A stretch of DNA of 64,000 nt from Oscheius tipulae (taxonomy: Eukaryota; Nematoda; Chromadorea; Rhabditida; Rhabditidae), in the NCBI GenBank assembly GCA_037178975.1, contig JASJZH010000004.1:7998001-8062000 (forward strand). Reading direction: 5' to 3'. Both the position numbers and the translations under genes were made by a program. This document shows, one piece after another, positions 31,455 through 44,500 of this stretch (position 1 is the stretch's first letter; each line of letters begins with the position of its first letter). The notes beneath the pieces are model-generated. The model was not told the origin of the DNA. It was given only the letters and a program-made list of their open reading frames with translations, and did no database searches.

Positions 31455-32756
31455 ATGAAATTTTTTCTATCGATATTTTTCTCGCTTTTTTTCGTTGGGA
31501 TCAATCCAGAAGGAACGACCGGAACTCCAGAAGGATGGGATCAGTGTAATCGATCTACCTACCAAAATAACTAAAGTTTTCAGCTTGCAAAAGTTACACA
31601 TACCTCGGTCCGAGAGAGATAGAAAGAATGAGCTCTGGATGTACTGAAATTCATGGACACGTTTGGGTTCTGACCAATAAGACAGAGTGGGGGCAGATGC
31701 ACAGGGTGTTTTCGGAAGTTAGGTTGGTTAGCAGATTTTTTCACAGACTTTGAACCGGTTCAGAAGAATTGTTGGTTGTATACAGATAAGGAACAGTAGC
31801 TTTCAAAATCTGAGCTTTTTCGAGAAGCTGGAAGCGATCGAGTGCCAGAACAATGAAAGTGAGTCACCTTTTAACGCCTTTTCAAACATTTCCCCTATTC
31901 CAGTTCAAGCTATTCGCTTCAACGACTCTTTCGCCGTCATTGGAAATTCCAACCTAACAACTCTGGGACTGAAAAATTTGAAGCGTATCATTGGGCCCTC
32001 TTCCAATTACACAATTATGAGAAACGATCCGTTGTTTTGCTTCGAAGACAATGAAATAGCCCTAATGAAAGCAGTACCCGGATATTGGAGGCCTTGCAGT
32101 GACGATAGTAAGTCTCTGTTTGATCGGAAATTTGTCATTTTTCAGCTCGTTGCATGATAGCACCAGAGTCTTCTGACCTGAACGACGATTACATTCCGGA
32201 GAATTGCACCACCTTGACCAGAGACCTGAATCTTATAGGCAATGTACCCAAGAAATGGCTTGAAAGATTAAAAACTGTGACAGTAAGACCAGTTGTAATT
32301 TAAGATGCAACTGATTCAGACGCTAATTGGTAGAATAACCCTTCAAGAAACGAACCTGAAACATTTCCAAATGCCAAATCTTCAATTTCTTGTAGGAACT
32401 ACGGATATGTTCAGTAAGTTTTGGTACCGATAGAAACGTAATAAATTTAAGCCGATGTAATGACTCTCGACTGTAACTTTGACCTGGAAGACGTCGTTTT
32501 CCATCCAAACTTTACTCTGTCAGCAGCATGTTCAAGTGGCGATGATTGGGGCGCAATGGGCCAGCCAGCAAAAAGTCCCTGTGTTAATATCTATGCAAAA
32601 TGTGGCCAAAGCAACATCACAATTACACCGCCTACTATGAACCGCGGTACGGTTGTGGCTAGATGTTTTACGTACACCGGAGACTGTGGAGAAGAAAGTC
32701 CATCCACATTTTTACCGCCCCGCTTTGGGAATCCTGTTGGGCCAAGAAGATTCTGA
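31455..32756 (+). CDS. Secreted receptor L-domain protein (irld-like), first of a pair
   Basis: The signal peptide is MKFFLSIFFSLFFVGI. The first L domain has GCTEIHGHVWVLTN, IRNSSFQNLSFFEKLEAIEC and FAVIGNSNLTTLGLKNLKRI. A cysteine-flanked linker (NCTTLTRDLNLIG) opens a second domain with LIGRITLQETNLKHFQMPNL. Alternating beta-helix repeats and paired cysteines match the insulin/EGF-receptor L domain that is expanded in nematodes. No kinase or clear transmembrane segment is seen after it; it ends RFGNPVGPRRF. It is probably secreted and may bind peptides. Intron borders in the middle are approximate. AATAAA lies near 32795. Confidence 0.75.
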
Positions 32757-33035
32757 AAAGTCAACAAAGTGTGTATGAACTTTGCCTGTTCTGAATAAAA
32801 TTGGGTAAAACAGTCGATCTCTGCCTTTCCTTACCTTACCTTTTCCTTGTTTCCGTAAGTCAATAAACAGTTTTTTTTATCAGGGTATCTGCTTGTCTCT
32901 GTAACAAAACGGTAGTTTCGTCGGTATAGAATCGCCGCCCAAACTATCCACCTTCCTTTTTTTCTAAAACCCTTTATCACGTTTCACCTGAGCTGCTCAG
33001 TTTCTAGATGAACGTGTGCCGAATTAAAAATTGAA
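32757..33035. other. Intergenic between paired L-domain genes
   Basis: Contains a polyadenylation signal of the left gene, then low-complexity T/C-rich sequence. The stretch 33036-33341 holds a dispersed repeat copy. Confidence 0.4.
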
Positions 33036-33111
33036 ATCTAAACTATGAAAGCGCAATGGTGTCTGTGGTTGACTCTGTGTGTTTGTTTGTCTGTTTGTTT
33101 GTCCGAAGCAA
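33036..33111 (+). repeat. Dispersed repeat, copy 1
   Basis: About 75 bases, starting ATCTAAACTATG and containing GTTTGTCTGTTTG. It is similar to 55960-56031 with several substitutions. It contains an ATG followed by a signal-peptide-like frame, which I regard as accidental. Confidence 0.55.
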
Positions 33112-33341
33112 AGATGGCAGGTAAAGAATTATTGACAATTAAGTGGCAAGTCAGTTGTAAGCGGAAAGGTTTATAGAAATCTCGCACAATTTGTGGTAGC
33201 TCGACTAGAAAGTTAACCGAAACCGAAACGACTGCGAAGCAGCCGTAGGCTGCTGGTTTTTTTAAATTAATATTTTACAATCAGAGTTTACACCTGTCGA
33301 GTTAAACGCTTCCACTTTCAAAGCTTACTTGACAACTAGCC

Positions 33342-34922
33342 ATGTTCCACTTTTTCTTCTTTGCTCCATTTACGTTCTCAGCGGGTACGTCCATCGAGAA
33401 GAGTAGGTTAGGTATAAGCTCTGACAATCTATAGTTTTCAGACTGTCAAACTTTTGGTTTTATCGGCAAACACGAAATTCGGCAAATCCCTCTGAACTGT
33501 ACGACTATTTCAGGAAATGTATGGGTTTTATCTGATCAAGTCACCTACGAAGAGATAGAGTCTCGATTCTCTTCTGTTAGGTATTTTTCAAATATTATTT
33601 TTACAGGAAAGTTGCAGAAGCATAAGCGGTTGTGTACAGATACGTAATACGAAGTTTCAAGACCTCAGTTTCTTCAGAAACTTGGTAAATATCAGTTGTT
33701 ACCCAGGAAATCCTCGTAAGTTTTTTGATTGTACACAACCAACGTTTTTCAGGGCAAGTGTACCCAATCACCGAGTCTTTCGCCGTCGTGGGTAATCACA
33801 AAATGAAAGCACTCGGCCTGACAAAACTGAACAACATAGCAGCTGCCAATGGGATTAATATCACCATTCAGAATAACAGTGTCGAATTGTGTCTGACTTG
33901 GAAAGAATTTCAGTTACTGGATGTTCATCCCCACACATTCTATATTTGTGGAGATGATGGTGAGTAGGTAAGTACAAATACCCATTCAATTCTTAGAGAG
34001 ATGTATGAACAAGCCTTTTGGAGCTGACAGTGATAACTCTCTAATTCCCAATAGCTGCACAATGATGAGTTGGGAAATGATCGTTATCACTGGCTCAGAA
34101 TATTTGAAGAGACTGAGTTCAGTAAAGGTAGGTCGAATTTCACAAAAACAAGCTTTGCCCTTACTCCTAAGATTGTTTGGATTATAGACAGACTGTCACG
34201 AAGGGATACTAGAAAACGTTCTAAAAGTTTCGGTACGAGTTGAACTCCAACGTTACAATTTAAGCTAATCTACGGAACCCTTGTCATTGCCAACACTGAT
34301 TTTGAAAGCATCCATTTTCCCAACATGAAATGTATCTACACTCGACCAGGACATTGGATGATTAGCAACTTCATTCCAAGTTTGAAGCAAATCATTTCAC
34401 GATCTTTGTGCAGACCCTGCCGTGGTTTTCCTCTGTAACAACAATTTGACTGAAGTCGCTTTTCATCCAAACTTCACTATCGAAGGCGATTGTTCGAGCT
34501 ACCCCGACAGCGGCATTTCTTGTGTTCATCAATTGGACAATAGGATGTTCAACTTCAGTATTGCTGAAACAGATTCGAACATTGTTTTCACTCCCGATCT
34601 CTGGAATATCTCAGGAGTTAAGGCTCCTTTTGTCAGTCATCGGTTTCCAATTAATTACAAAGATACGTCGATAGCTGCAGTTGGAGCCCTAAAATGTTAT
34701 ACCCAGCAAGAATGGCTCAATACGTATTCAATCGATCCCTGTAGTCGGAAGTACTATTACATTTCAGACGGTAGTTTTGGAAACGAGTATGGCAGTGGTT
34801 ATGATGGGTATCTTGATGGATGCAATACCCAATCAGAAGGCTATAAAGGAGGCTACGGGCAGGAGCCGTACTTTGGTGATGAAGGAGGACATGGGACCAA
34901 TAGTGATACACAGGAGCTTTGA
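33342..34922 (+). CDS. Secreted receptor L-domain protein (irld-like), second of a pair
   Basis: It starts MFHFFFFAPFTFSA and is joined by a phase-1 intron to DCQTFGFIGKHEIRQIPLNC. The first L domain has ISGNVWVLSDQVTY, IRNTKFQDLSFFRNL and FAVVGNHKMKALGLTKLNNI, closely parallel to the left neighbour. The second domain has LIYGTLVIANTDFESIHFP and VAFHPNFTIEGDCS. The C-terminus differs: a Gly/Tyr/Ser-rich tail with GSGYDGYLDGC and EGYKGGYGQEPYFGDEGG. It is probably secreted, from a tandem duplication followed by tail divergence. Some exon borders are approximate. No stop codons were found within the assigned exons. Confidence 0.72.
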
Positions 34923-35543
34923 ATGAAAGTTTTGCAACCGATCAATATGAGTTCTGACATCTGGTGCCTGAGTACATAGAAGTTAGCTGTTTTTCAAAAA
35001 ATCTTATCTTCATCCCTTTCTCAATGAGGCGAAAATCTCAATCAGCTGCTAGTGAGACGGCCTTGTAATGCCCTCAGAGGACCCTTACAGATTTTTACGA
35101 TCGTTTTTACTCAAAAATTGTACGATTTTCTTCAATCATTGCATTCAACTCTTGTGCGGAGAGCGATAATTTTCGTACACATTCCCAGAGCGAGGGCCGC
35201 GAAATCGCCGGTTTTATCTTTTTGTGAGAATATAGTCTGCGATTGCTCGCGGATATAAAAGGGCCTCTACCTAGGGGACCCCGCATCATCTGACGACAGC
35301 TCTTTGAATACGGTACCCCATCATCTCATGCCTAAGGTTGGTTGTGGCTCTTGAAGAAAACAGTGAAGTTGTAGGTCAGGCGAAGACACTCATCTTTTCG
35401 CCCCAACCCACTCCTCAGCAAACACTATGGGCCCTGGAGGGTCTTGAGTCCTGTCCAGAAAGTCCGTCCACGTCCTTGTCGTCGTCCGCAGTCAAGTCAC
35501 AAAAATAAAAAATGAAAAGGGGACAGGCTAATCAAATGTTTAG
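34923..35543 (+). promoter_or_regulatory. Upstream region of the EGF-repeat gene
   Basis: A TATAAAA box lies at 35254-35260 on +. No clear signal-peptide exon was found between it and the first recognisable EGF-gene exon at about 35544; candidates begin at ATGs near 35327, 35426 and 35512 but none joins in frame convincingly. Confidence 0.4.
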
Positions 35544-38500
35544 AAACCGTCCAGCCACCAATCACTCCAGCTGGAAGCAAGTGCGACTCATTGGTGAGTT
35601 CATTCAAGGGTGGAGAGGGGTTGACAAAAATGTGGAAATCAATTTTTACAAAGTTAATTAATTAGGTTGCCATTGGAAGTAGTTTGCTGCAAAAATGTAC
35701 CAATTTAAGGTCTTGTTAGGAGGTTTCAAGGTGCCAGAGGTTGCAGTCAAAAATCATCTGCGGGGCTTTTTATCTGTGGTTTAGGCTCTGTTCAACACGT
35801 CCGACACTTGTTTGAGAAAGTTCAAGGGAATCAAGGCATCGGAGATGTGTTCAAAATACGCTGCCAACAGCGTCAAGAAGGGAGAGCTTGCCTACACCAA
35901 TGCCTACTGCCAGTGTCAGGACGATTACGTTGGAAACGGATACTCTTGCAGTATGTGATAAGAGCTAATAGTCCTTAGTTCAATAATTCAGCCAGCACCT
36001 GTTCGGCCGAGGATGCAATGAAGGTCGGAAACTGCGCTCCTCAGATCTGCATCTACAACGACGCTGGAAAAGCGGTCTGCGGATGTAACGAGGGCTACCT
36101 ACTCAAGGGCGGGAGATGTACTCGTCAAACCAACTTCTGTGAAGAGTGCAAGCACAACTGCTACCTCGGACAGACCTGCACTACTGATCCGATCAGGGCT
36201 ACCAATGGACAAGGCTTTACGTGCAGTGTCTGTGATGAGAAACTTGGATTTAAGACCGGATCAGGAGGAGGAGCTAGCACGGCTTGCGAGAGTAACTTTT
36301 TTTGCGGTTTATATTATACAGAGAGGCGCATTATAGACATCAACGAATGTCTCATTGGAACGCACCACTGTGACGCCTACTCCGAGTGCATCGATCAGTG
36401 AGTTTTGGGCATGGCTGTGTATAATTGTAGTGTGCGGAGTGAGCATAACCTATAAGTGCTGTAGCCTTAACAGAAATATATGTTGTCATATTTTGGACTA
36501 AAATGTTCAGAATTACAATGAAACGGACCAGGGTTTGAGTTTTAATAGCACAAGATTTCATTCTCTGTTGCTATGACAAGTACTTCGTTTTTTTCAGGAA
36601 TCCCGCTATTGCCTCTACCTTCGGAGTTAAGTACCAGTGTAAGTGCCGTACCGGATACAGTGGAGAAGGAACTACCTGCTCTCCCTGCCAGGACATCGAC
36701 GAGTGTGAAAATCCCAAAATCTGCGGATCCAACTCTAAATGCACAAACGTTCCCGGAAGTTATACCTGTATCTGTGACAAGGGCTTCAAACCTAGTGGAG
36801 GTATCGCAGGAAAAGAACATCAGGACTGCATTGACGTCGATGAATGTAACGAACCCGGTGTGAAGACCGAATGTAAGGTCAACTCCAAGTGCAACAACAC
36901 TTTCGGTGGCTACGACTGTATCTGCAATCCGGGCTTTGTTGGAGACGGAAAGAAAGAATGCGAAGGTTAGCGAGTTGGAACTGATTTTTTTTAGCATAAT
37001 GTTTTTCAGTCGATAAAACCCAGTGTAATGCATGTGACAAGAAGACTACCGTCTGTGAGCTTAATGCCAACAAAGATCGCTACGTCTGCAATTGTAACGC
37101 TAATCATACCAGAGTCAATGCCAATAAGTGCACACCCAACACCTACTGTGACAAGATCAACATGATCAGATGCGCTCCTGGAAAAAAGGTATGCTAGAGT
37201 CATGATGACAATCGATTTCCATTGTCAGTCAACCTGTACCGACAAGCCTGACGGATCTGACTACACCTGCAAGTGTAACGACGGATACGTTGATGACGGA
37301 AAAGGAGCCGATGCCGAAAAGGGGTACAGCTGTATCGAGAGCGATCCTTGCATTCGAGATGCCCCTTGTGCTCTGGTTGCAAACACGATTTGCAAAGCAC
37401 GCAACTCCAACGCAAACTTCTCTACTGATTACGAATGTCTCTGCAAACCTAACTATATCAGACAAGTCGCGGGAATAGGCAATAACACTGCTCCGTGTTT
37501 CGAGACTGGCGGACCTATGACAAATAACTGTACTCAGTGTCTACAAAACTCGGAACAGTGTGTTGATAATGCTCAAGAAAAACAACTGAAAGAATGTGTT
37601 TGTCGTGCTGGATACAGAAGACCGTCCGGACCTGGTGAAAATGACGGAGAATGCATCAGTGAGTTGTCTATTTGGAAATGACCAAAAACAACTTATTCAG
37701 ATGTCAATGAGTGCTTGGACGTCAATGCCAACGACTGCGATCCAATCCGTGCTACCTGCAGCGACGTCATTCCAACAGGCGCCAACAACTTCCAAAAGTT
37801 TCAGTGCAAGTGTCTGCCAGGATTCGAGGGAGATGGAAAGAAAGGCAGTTGCATCAGTGAGTTTATGATGCTTTCTTTCTAAGATTATTAATAGATATTG
37901 ACGAGTGCGACCGCACCAAGTACAAGCCGTATCCGTGTGCCGAGAATCAGAATTGTACCAACCTGAGTCCTGGATACGAATGTACCTGTAAAGACGGCTT
38001 CATCAAGAGCCCCAAGGACCAATCCATCTGTATCGACATCGACGAATGTGCTTTAAGCATGACTAAGTGCAATGCCTACACCAGCTGCAATAACACCGAC
38101 GGTTCGTACGTGTGCTACTGTGACCAGATGAAGAACTACAAGGAAATCGGAAGAAACGCCAGTGGAGTCTTCTGTGCACCCATCAACCAGTGTACCGAGG
38201 GAAAATACGTAAAATGCTGCCATGTCCCAAATCAATTCGAGTTCAGGGAGTGAAAGGACAGCAAGCTTGTCCTGACCCGATAATGGAGTGTACTTCTGAT
38301 AGAAACACCTTCCATTGTAGCTGCCCTCCCGGATATATTCAGAATGGAATGAAGTGCGAAAGTAAGAATACCCTGTTGCTTGAAAACATTTACGATCTTT
38401 AGACATCAACGAGTGTCGTGACGAACAGAAATACGATTGTGACCGTGCCACAACCACCTGCGTGGACAAAACTCCTGGCTACACGTGCGAGTGTCTGACT

Positions 38501-41500
38501 GGACTAGAAATAGATCCGAACAGCAACAAGACCTGCAAGGATAAGAATGAGTGCTTGCTCACCGGTACCCAGCAAGTCTGCCGGAACAGTCATACTGTCT
38601 GTGTGAACACGCACAAGAGCTACTATTGCAAGTGTGAAGCAGGTTTTACACAGGCTCCCAATACTACCAGTGGTGACACCTACTGTCTGCGTGAGTCAAA
38701 ATGTCAGGTCATAGTTAACAAACATTTTAGCAAAAAATCCCTGCATTGGACCTGTCAACCCCTGCTACGGAGGTATCTGTACCTACACTCCCAACACTGG
38801 AAAGCCGTACCACACATGTCGATGTAATGATGGCTTTGCTGTCCACAACGGAACCACCTGCATCGATTCCAAGTACTGTGATGAGACTAACAAATACGCC
38901 TGCCCTACCAATTCGAAGTGCTTGGACCGTGTGTGTACCTGCGATGCTGGCTACCAATGGCTTGACCCTTCACAACCGATCGATCTTGCCTCTTTGGCTC
39001 AACGCACTTGCAAGGCCATTGACTGGTGCAACAACGCCGGAATTCGCGAGTGTGGCTCAATGAAATGCATGAACACCGGACCTGGACAGGGAGAATGCTA
39101 CTGCGATCCTGGATTCCAACAGATTGAGAAGACTTGCAAGGATATCGATGAGTGCTTGAACGGAACATTCACCTGCAATCCTAATAGTTACTGCAGCAAC
39201 ACTCCAGGAAGCTTCATCTGCGAGTGCGAGGAGGGTTATTTCAAGGACAAGACCAAGACAACCAACGCCGAGAAACCTTTCTGTATCGACTTGGACGAGT
39301 GCGAGTACGATCTCCATAACTGCAGCTCCTACAAAAACACCTTCTGTAAGAACACAAACGGAAGCTTCGACTGTGCCTGTAACGCTGGATATAAGAGAGA
39401 CCAGATCGGTGGTGCGGAGTGAGTTATCCTCTCTTCCCTATATTAATTCTGTTTTAGTAACGGCCAGAGCCCGTACCGCAGCTGCGTCAAGCATAACCCC
39501 TGCGAGCCCAACCCTTGCGAGCCGCGTGCCAAGTGCGACAACAGTTCCGGATGCGCCGTATGCGTCTGCCCTGACGGGTTCATTGGTGCTGGGACACTCA
39601 AGGAAATGTGCCACGACAAGGACGAATGCATCACTGAACATCACAACTGCACCATTCTTGAGGATTGCATGAACACCGTGGGAGCATTCCTGTGTCCCTG
39701 CAAGAAGGGTTTCAAGAAGATCAAGGGAGTCTGCCAGGACATCAACGAATGCAAGGAAGACCCGACCATCTGTGGAGACAAACTGAAGTCTTGCAACAAC
39801 ACTATCGGCTCATACAACTGCTACTGCAAGAAGGGTTACGTCGATCTCGGAAATGGAAAGTGTGACGACTTGAACGAATGTAGTTCACCTGGTATCTGCG
39901 GAAATGCTCTGGAAGGAAACAAGTGTGAGAATACTCCTGGATCCTACCTCTGTACTTGTGATGCCGGATATGAGAAGCCGTGTAAGGACAAGACCGATTG
40001 CCCTGACAGCTGTAAGAACATCGACGAGTGCAAGACTCTGGACCCTTGCGGAAAGAATACCAGCTGTACTGATACGCCTGGCGCGTACAAGTGCGAATGT
40101 AAGACCAACCACAAGGGAGATCCATACGACAAGGTTAATGGATGCGAGTGTAAGCTCTGGTCATTTCCCAGTAGCGTATGTCAAAATTTAGACATCAGCA
40201 TCTGCGAGAGACAAAAGTGCGAAAAGAAGAACACTCGTTGCGTGTCGCTCAGTGAGATTGCCATCGCCTGCCCTTGCATCGAAGGATTTCTCGATGTAAA
40301 CGGCGTCTGTCAGCCTGACCCATGTCCTAGTGAGTTCCACATCAGTACAAACCTAAAAGAAACATTCAGAATTCCCATGCGAGGGTGGTAAGTGCATCTC
40401 TTACATTGAGGGCTCACAGCTGATCACCAACTGCACATGTCCCACTAACCAAGTCTATCAGGAACGTACCGGAAAGTGCGTCCCAGCCGACTTCTGCAAG
40501 TGTCCAAACGGAAAGCAAATTTGTGAAAACAGTACTGCCTGCTCCCATCCTCTAGTCATGACCTGTGCTCCTGACCGCGGAGAGGCTAAGTGCGCGTGCC
40601 GGCCATACCTACTATACAACAACAACACCAAGAAGTGCGACGGTCAGCAGATCTGTAACATCTGGAGCTGCCCTCTGAAAGCTAAATGTACCCCAGTCTA
40701 TGACGAATTCGCCAATGAAAAGAGCCGTGAATGCATCTGCACCGAACGCGGAATGATCTGGCAGAAAGGATTGAACGAGAAAGACCCGGGAAAGTGTGTC
40801 GTTGACGTCACCTGCTCCCTGGAGAAGTACTGCGCTGATATTTCCAACAGCATTTGTGACACCAAGACTGGATACTGTGAGTGCGACTCTGACAGAATGT
40901 TCATTGAGGATCCTACTGGCAAGACCAAGAACTGTACACGTGAGTTTAACATTCTACTGAGGTAGAGAATCGAACACTTTAGACATTGATGCCTGCCAAC
41001 AGTACAGGGACTACTACGGAAAAGAGAAGTGCACCGGGAAGTGGACTATCCCGGACGGTCGTACGGAAGAGTGCGAATGCAATTGTCCTTCCGGCTTCAT
41101 CAAGGAGTGGATCGACGACCAGATTTCCTGCAAGCCGATTCCTCAGTGTCAGCCTGACCCTTGCATCTTGAACGCAAGCGCACCATTCTGCGTTGACACG
41201 ACCTGGGTGAAAGGAACTTTCAGCTACTACTGTACCTGCAACGGAACTATCGGCAAAGAAACGTACGTCGTTGACCCCGACGACGGAAAGTGCAAGCCTC
41301 CTAACCCGTGTAAGCATAGAGAACCATGTGCTGTGAACTCTGACTGCAATCCTGCTAATGGAGAATGCATCTGTAACAGTGGTTGGATTGGACAGTCGTC
41401 TGGAATCAAAGATGTTAGATTCAGATATTTGTATTCTATGACAATTTTTACAGGTTCAATGCGGAGATTACAACGAATGCCTCAGCAGTTTGACTCGTTG

Positions 41501-44500
41501 TTCCGCCAACGCTGATTGCAAAAACACACCAGGATCCTTCGAATGTACCTGCAAGAGAGGATACGTTAAAAAGACTGTTCCTGCTTACAACATCAGCCAA
41601 GAAGATCCCAAGGCTCTTTCTTACAAGACTTTCGATTACGAGTGCATCGACATTGACGAGTGCGCAGAAAACAAAACCAGTGAGTCTAGTTTATAAGCCT
41701 AGTTAAATTGAACTTTAGTCTGCACAACCAACACACTCATAAAGTGCAATAACTTGCACGGAGACTACGAATGCATCTGTCCTGCTACCATGCAACAGTT
41801 GAATAGCAAGCAATGTGTGACAAGGGACACTGTTGACCTAAAAACAAATCTGTGCAATAACTGCAGTGAGAATGCCCATTGTGCTTACATTGTTGGAGAG
41901 AGCACTGCCCTGAACTGCACTTGTAATGACAAGTACGAAGGAAGTGGCGTTGGAAAGGATGGCTGCAAACGTTTGTATATATACATTTTCCACATATTTT
42001 TGATTCAGCGATCTTATACTGCAAACTTCCCACACCTGTTTGCGATCAATATGCTACCTGTACGGACCACAACCCTGGATACACATGCAAATGTAATGAA
42101 GGATTCGAAGGAAATGGAAAAATCATGAATTGCGACAGTAAGATTGTTAGCTTTTGTCTGAAAGATTACAATTTTAGGAATCAACTACTGTAAGGTCGGA
42201 CTGAACCCCTGTCCCAGAGACTCAACTTGCAACAACTTAGCACAGAAGGGACCACAACCTACCTCTAGCGGTATCGAGGCACAGAGATGGACCACATGCA
42301 ACTGTACCGCGGGATACATCTTTGAGAGGAACACTTTCATGTGCAAAGGTATCAACTCTGGCAAGAAAGTATGCTAATGACTAATTTAGACATCGACGAG
42401 TGCGCTCTGAAGATCCAGTTTGGAGATGCGGATCACACCCCTTGTCCACTCAAGTCTATCTGCAAGAACACCCAAGGAAGCTTCGACTGCGAGTGTCCTC
42501 AGGGCTACAGATACAACAGACTGAGCAACAATTGCGATGACGTTAACGAGTGTACACTTGGACAAGCCGACTCGTGCAAGCCGCTCACTGGTATCTGCCA
42601 GAATACTGTTGGCTCCTGGTATTGCAATTGCAACACTGGCTTCAAGAATAAGAAGGACGACAACCAGACCTGTGAATGTAAGTTGCTAATGATGTTTGTC
42701 TTAACCATTTTTCAGACAACAACCGTTGTGGAACTCCTGAAGACCCGTGTGAGCCCAAGATTTCAACTTGTATTGATGCTTTCGGGAGCGGTTTTAGATG
42801 CTCATGCAATCCAGGTTATCAGCAGAGCCTGAACGATCCGCACAAATGTGTCGACATCAACGAGTGCGCCTACCCCAACAACTGCAGCTCTCTGACTCAG
42901 CAGTGTATCAACTCTGATGGTGGATACAAGTGCGAGTGCCGAGCTCAATACGAGGCTAAGGAAGCCGAATGTGTTCCGCTCATCGGATGCACAGAAAAGT
43001 GTCCCGACTACTCGATTTGTGTCCTGACCCGTGACAACAAAACTTCCTGCAAGTGTATCGACAACTACCGCTGGATCGCCGAGAACAAGACTTGCTCGGT
43101 TGACGCCTGCAAGGACACGGATTGTGGAGAGGGTGGAAAGTGCGTCATCATTCAGAACAGAAACGATTCACTCAAGTGTAAGTTGGATGAAAAACGTAAT
43201 AAATCGTGTTTGTAGACTCCCGACTTCCATATAGATGCGAATGCCAGGCTGGCTACACGCTCGACCCGGTCCGCAAGCAGTGCACTAAGGGACAACTGAG
43301 CAAGTGCGAAGCCGACAACCTCTGTGGTGTAAGTTTTTAAAACAGTTTAAAAAAACATTCTACGTGGAGAAAGCGATTTCGAAAACTGATCAATAGCTAC
43401 AACTTTGCAGACATCGCATATTAATGCTTGTCGCGTGCTAATTACCCCCATGCGGTGAGACGAGATTGTACGGGGGAGAAACAGTGGGCCGCGCATTTAT
43501 CTTACAATGTGCATTACAGTGTCTATTCATCATGTTTCTTTTACAGGCTGGTACCTGCATGCCGGCCCCTACTTCTGCTGAAGGTTACAAATGTAGTTGT
43601 CCTGCTACCGGCTGTTACCCCAAGTGTGAGGCCAACATGTGCGACAAGAACGCTGAGTGCAAGACTGCCATGCGTGACAATAAGACGGTTCTCGCATACT
43701 GTCAGTGCAAGGATGGCTTCTACGGATTTGGAACAAACAGTACTGGCTGCTTTTCCAAGGTTACTTGCGATGAAAAACTCTGTTCCAAGTACGCTGCCTG
43801 CCAACTCGTTAATGGTCTCTCGACGTGCAAGTGTGACAGTCACTACCAAGGAAATGGAACCTACTGCATTGACATCGACGAGTGCGCTACAAAGACTCAC
43901 AACTGCGATGAACACGCAACTTGCACCAACATTCAAGGAGGATTTGTCTGCAAGTGTCTTTCTGGCTACTTTGGAACTGGAGTCAAGGGCAATTGCGAAG
44001 ATATGAACGAATGTGACGTGACCATGAGACTTGACATGAAGTGCGACACCGCTTCGACTACATGTAGCAATCTTCCCGGAAACTACAGCTGCTCTTGCAA
44101 AGAAGGCTACAGAAACACCACCCTGCCTTTCTTCATCTGTCCTGGTAAGTTTCAATTGCTAAGATATGGTAACTCTATAATTTAGATATCAACGAGTGCG
44201 TCGAAAACGCGACAATCTGCGGAATACACAACTGTCTCAACAATGTTCCTGGCTACGAGTGTGTATGCAGCAAAGGCTACGAACCTGCTACCAACAAACG
44301 TAGCTGCAATGACATTGACGAGTGTAGGACTAACAAACACGATTGTGCCGCCGATGCCTTTTGTATCAACACCGAGGGAGATTTCAAATGTCAGTGCAAC
44401 GAAGGATTCACTGGCGATGGCAAGAAGTGCGAGCTGATTGATAAGTGCGCCAGCAACAAGACCAATGCTTGTGACCCTAAGACCACTGTCTGCAAAATGC

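Noticed and set aside
33044-33119. Signal-peptide-like ORF starting ATGAAAGCG
   Set aside because: The stretch matches a dispersed repeat at 55960-56031 and has no downstream exons of its own.
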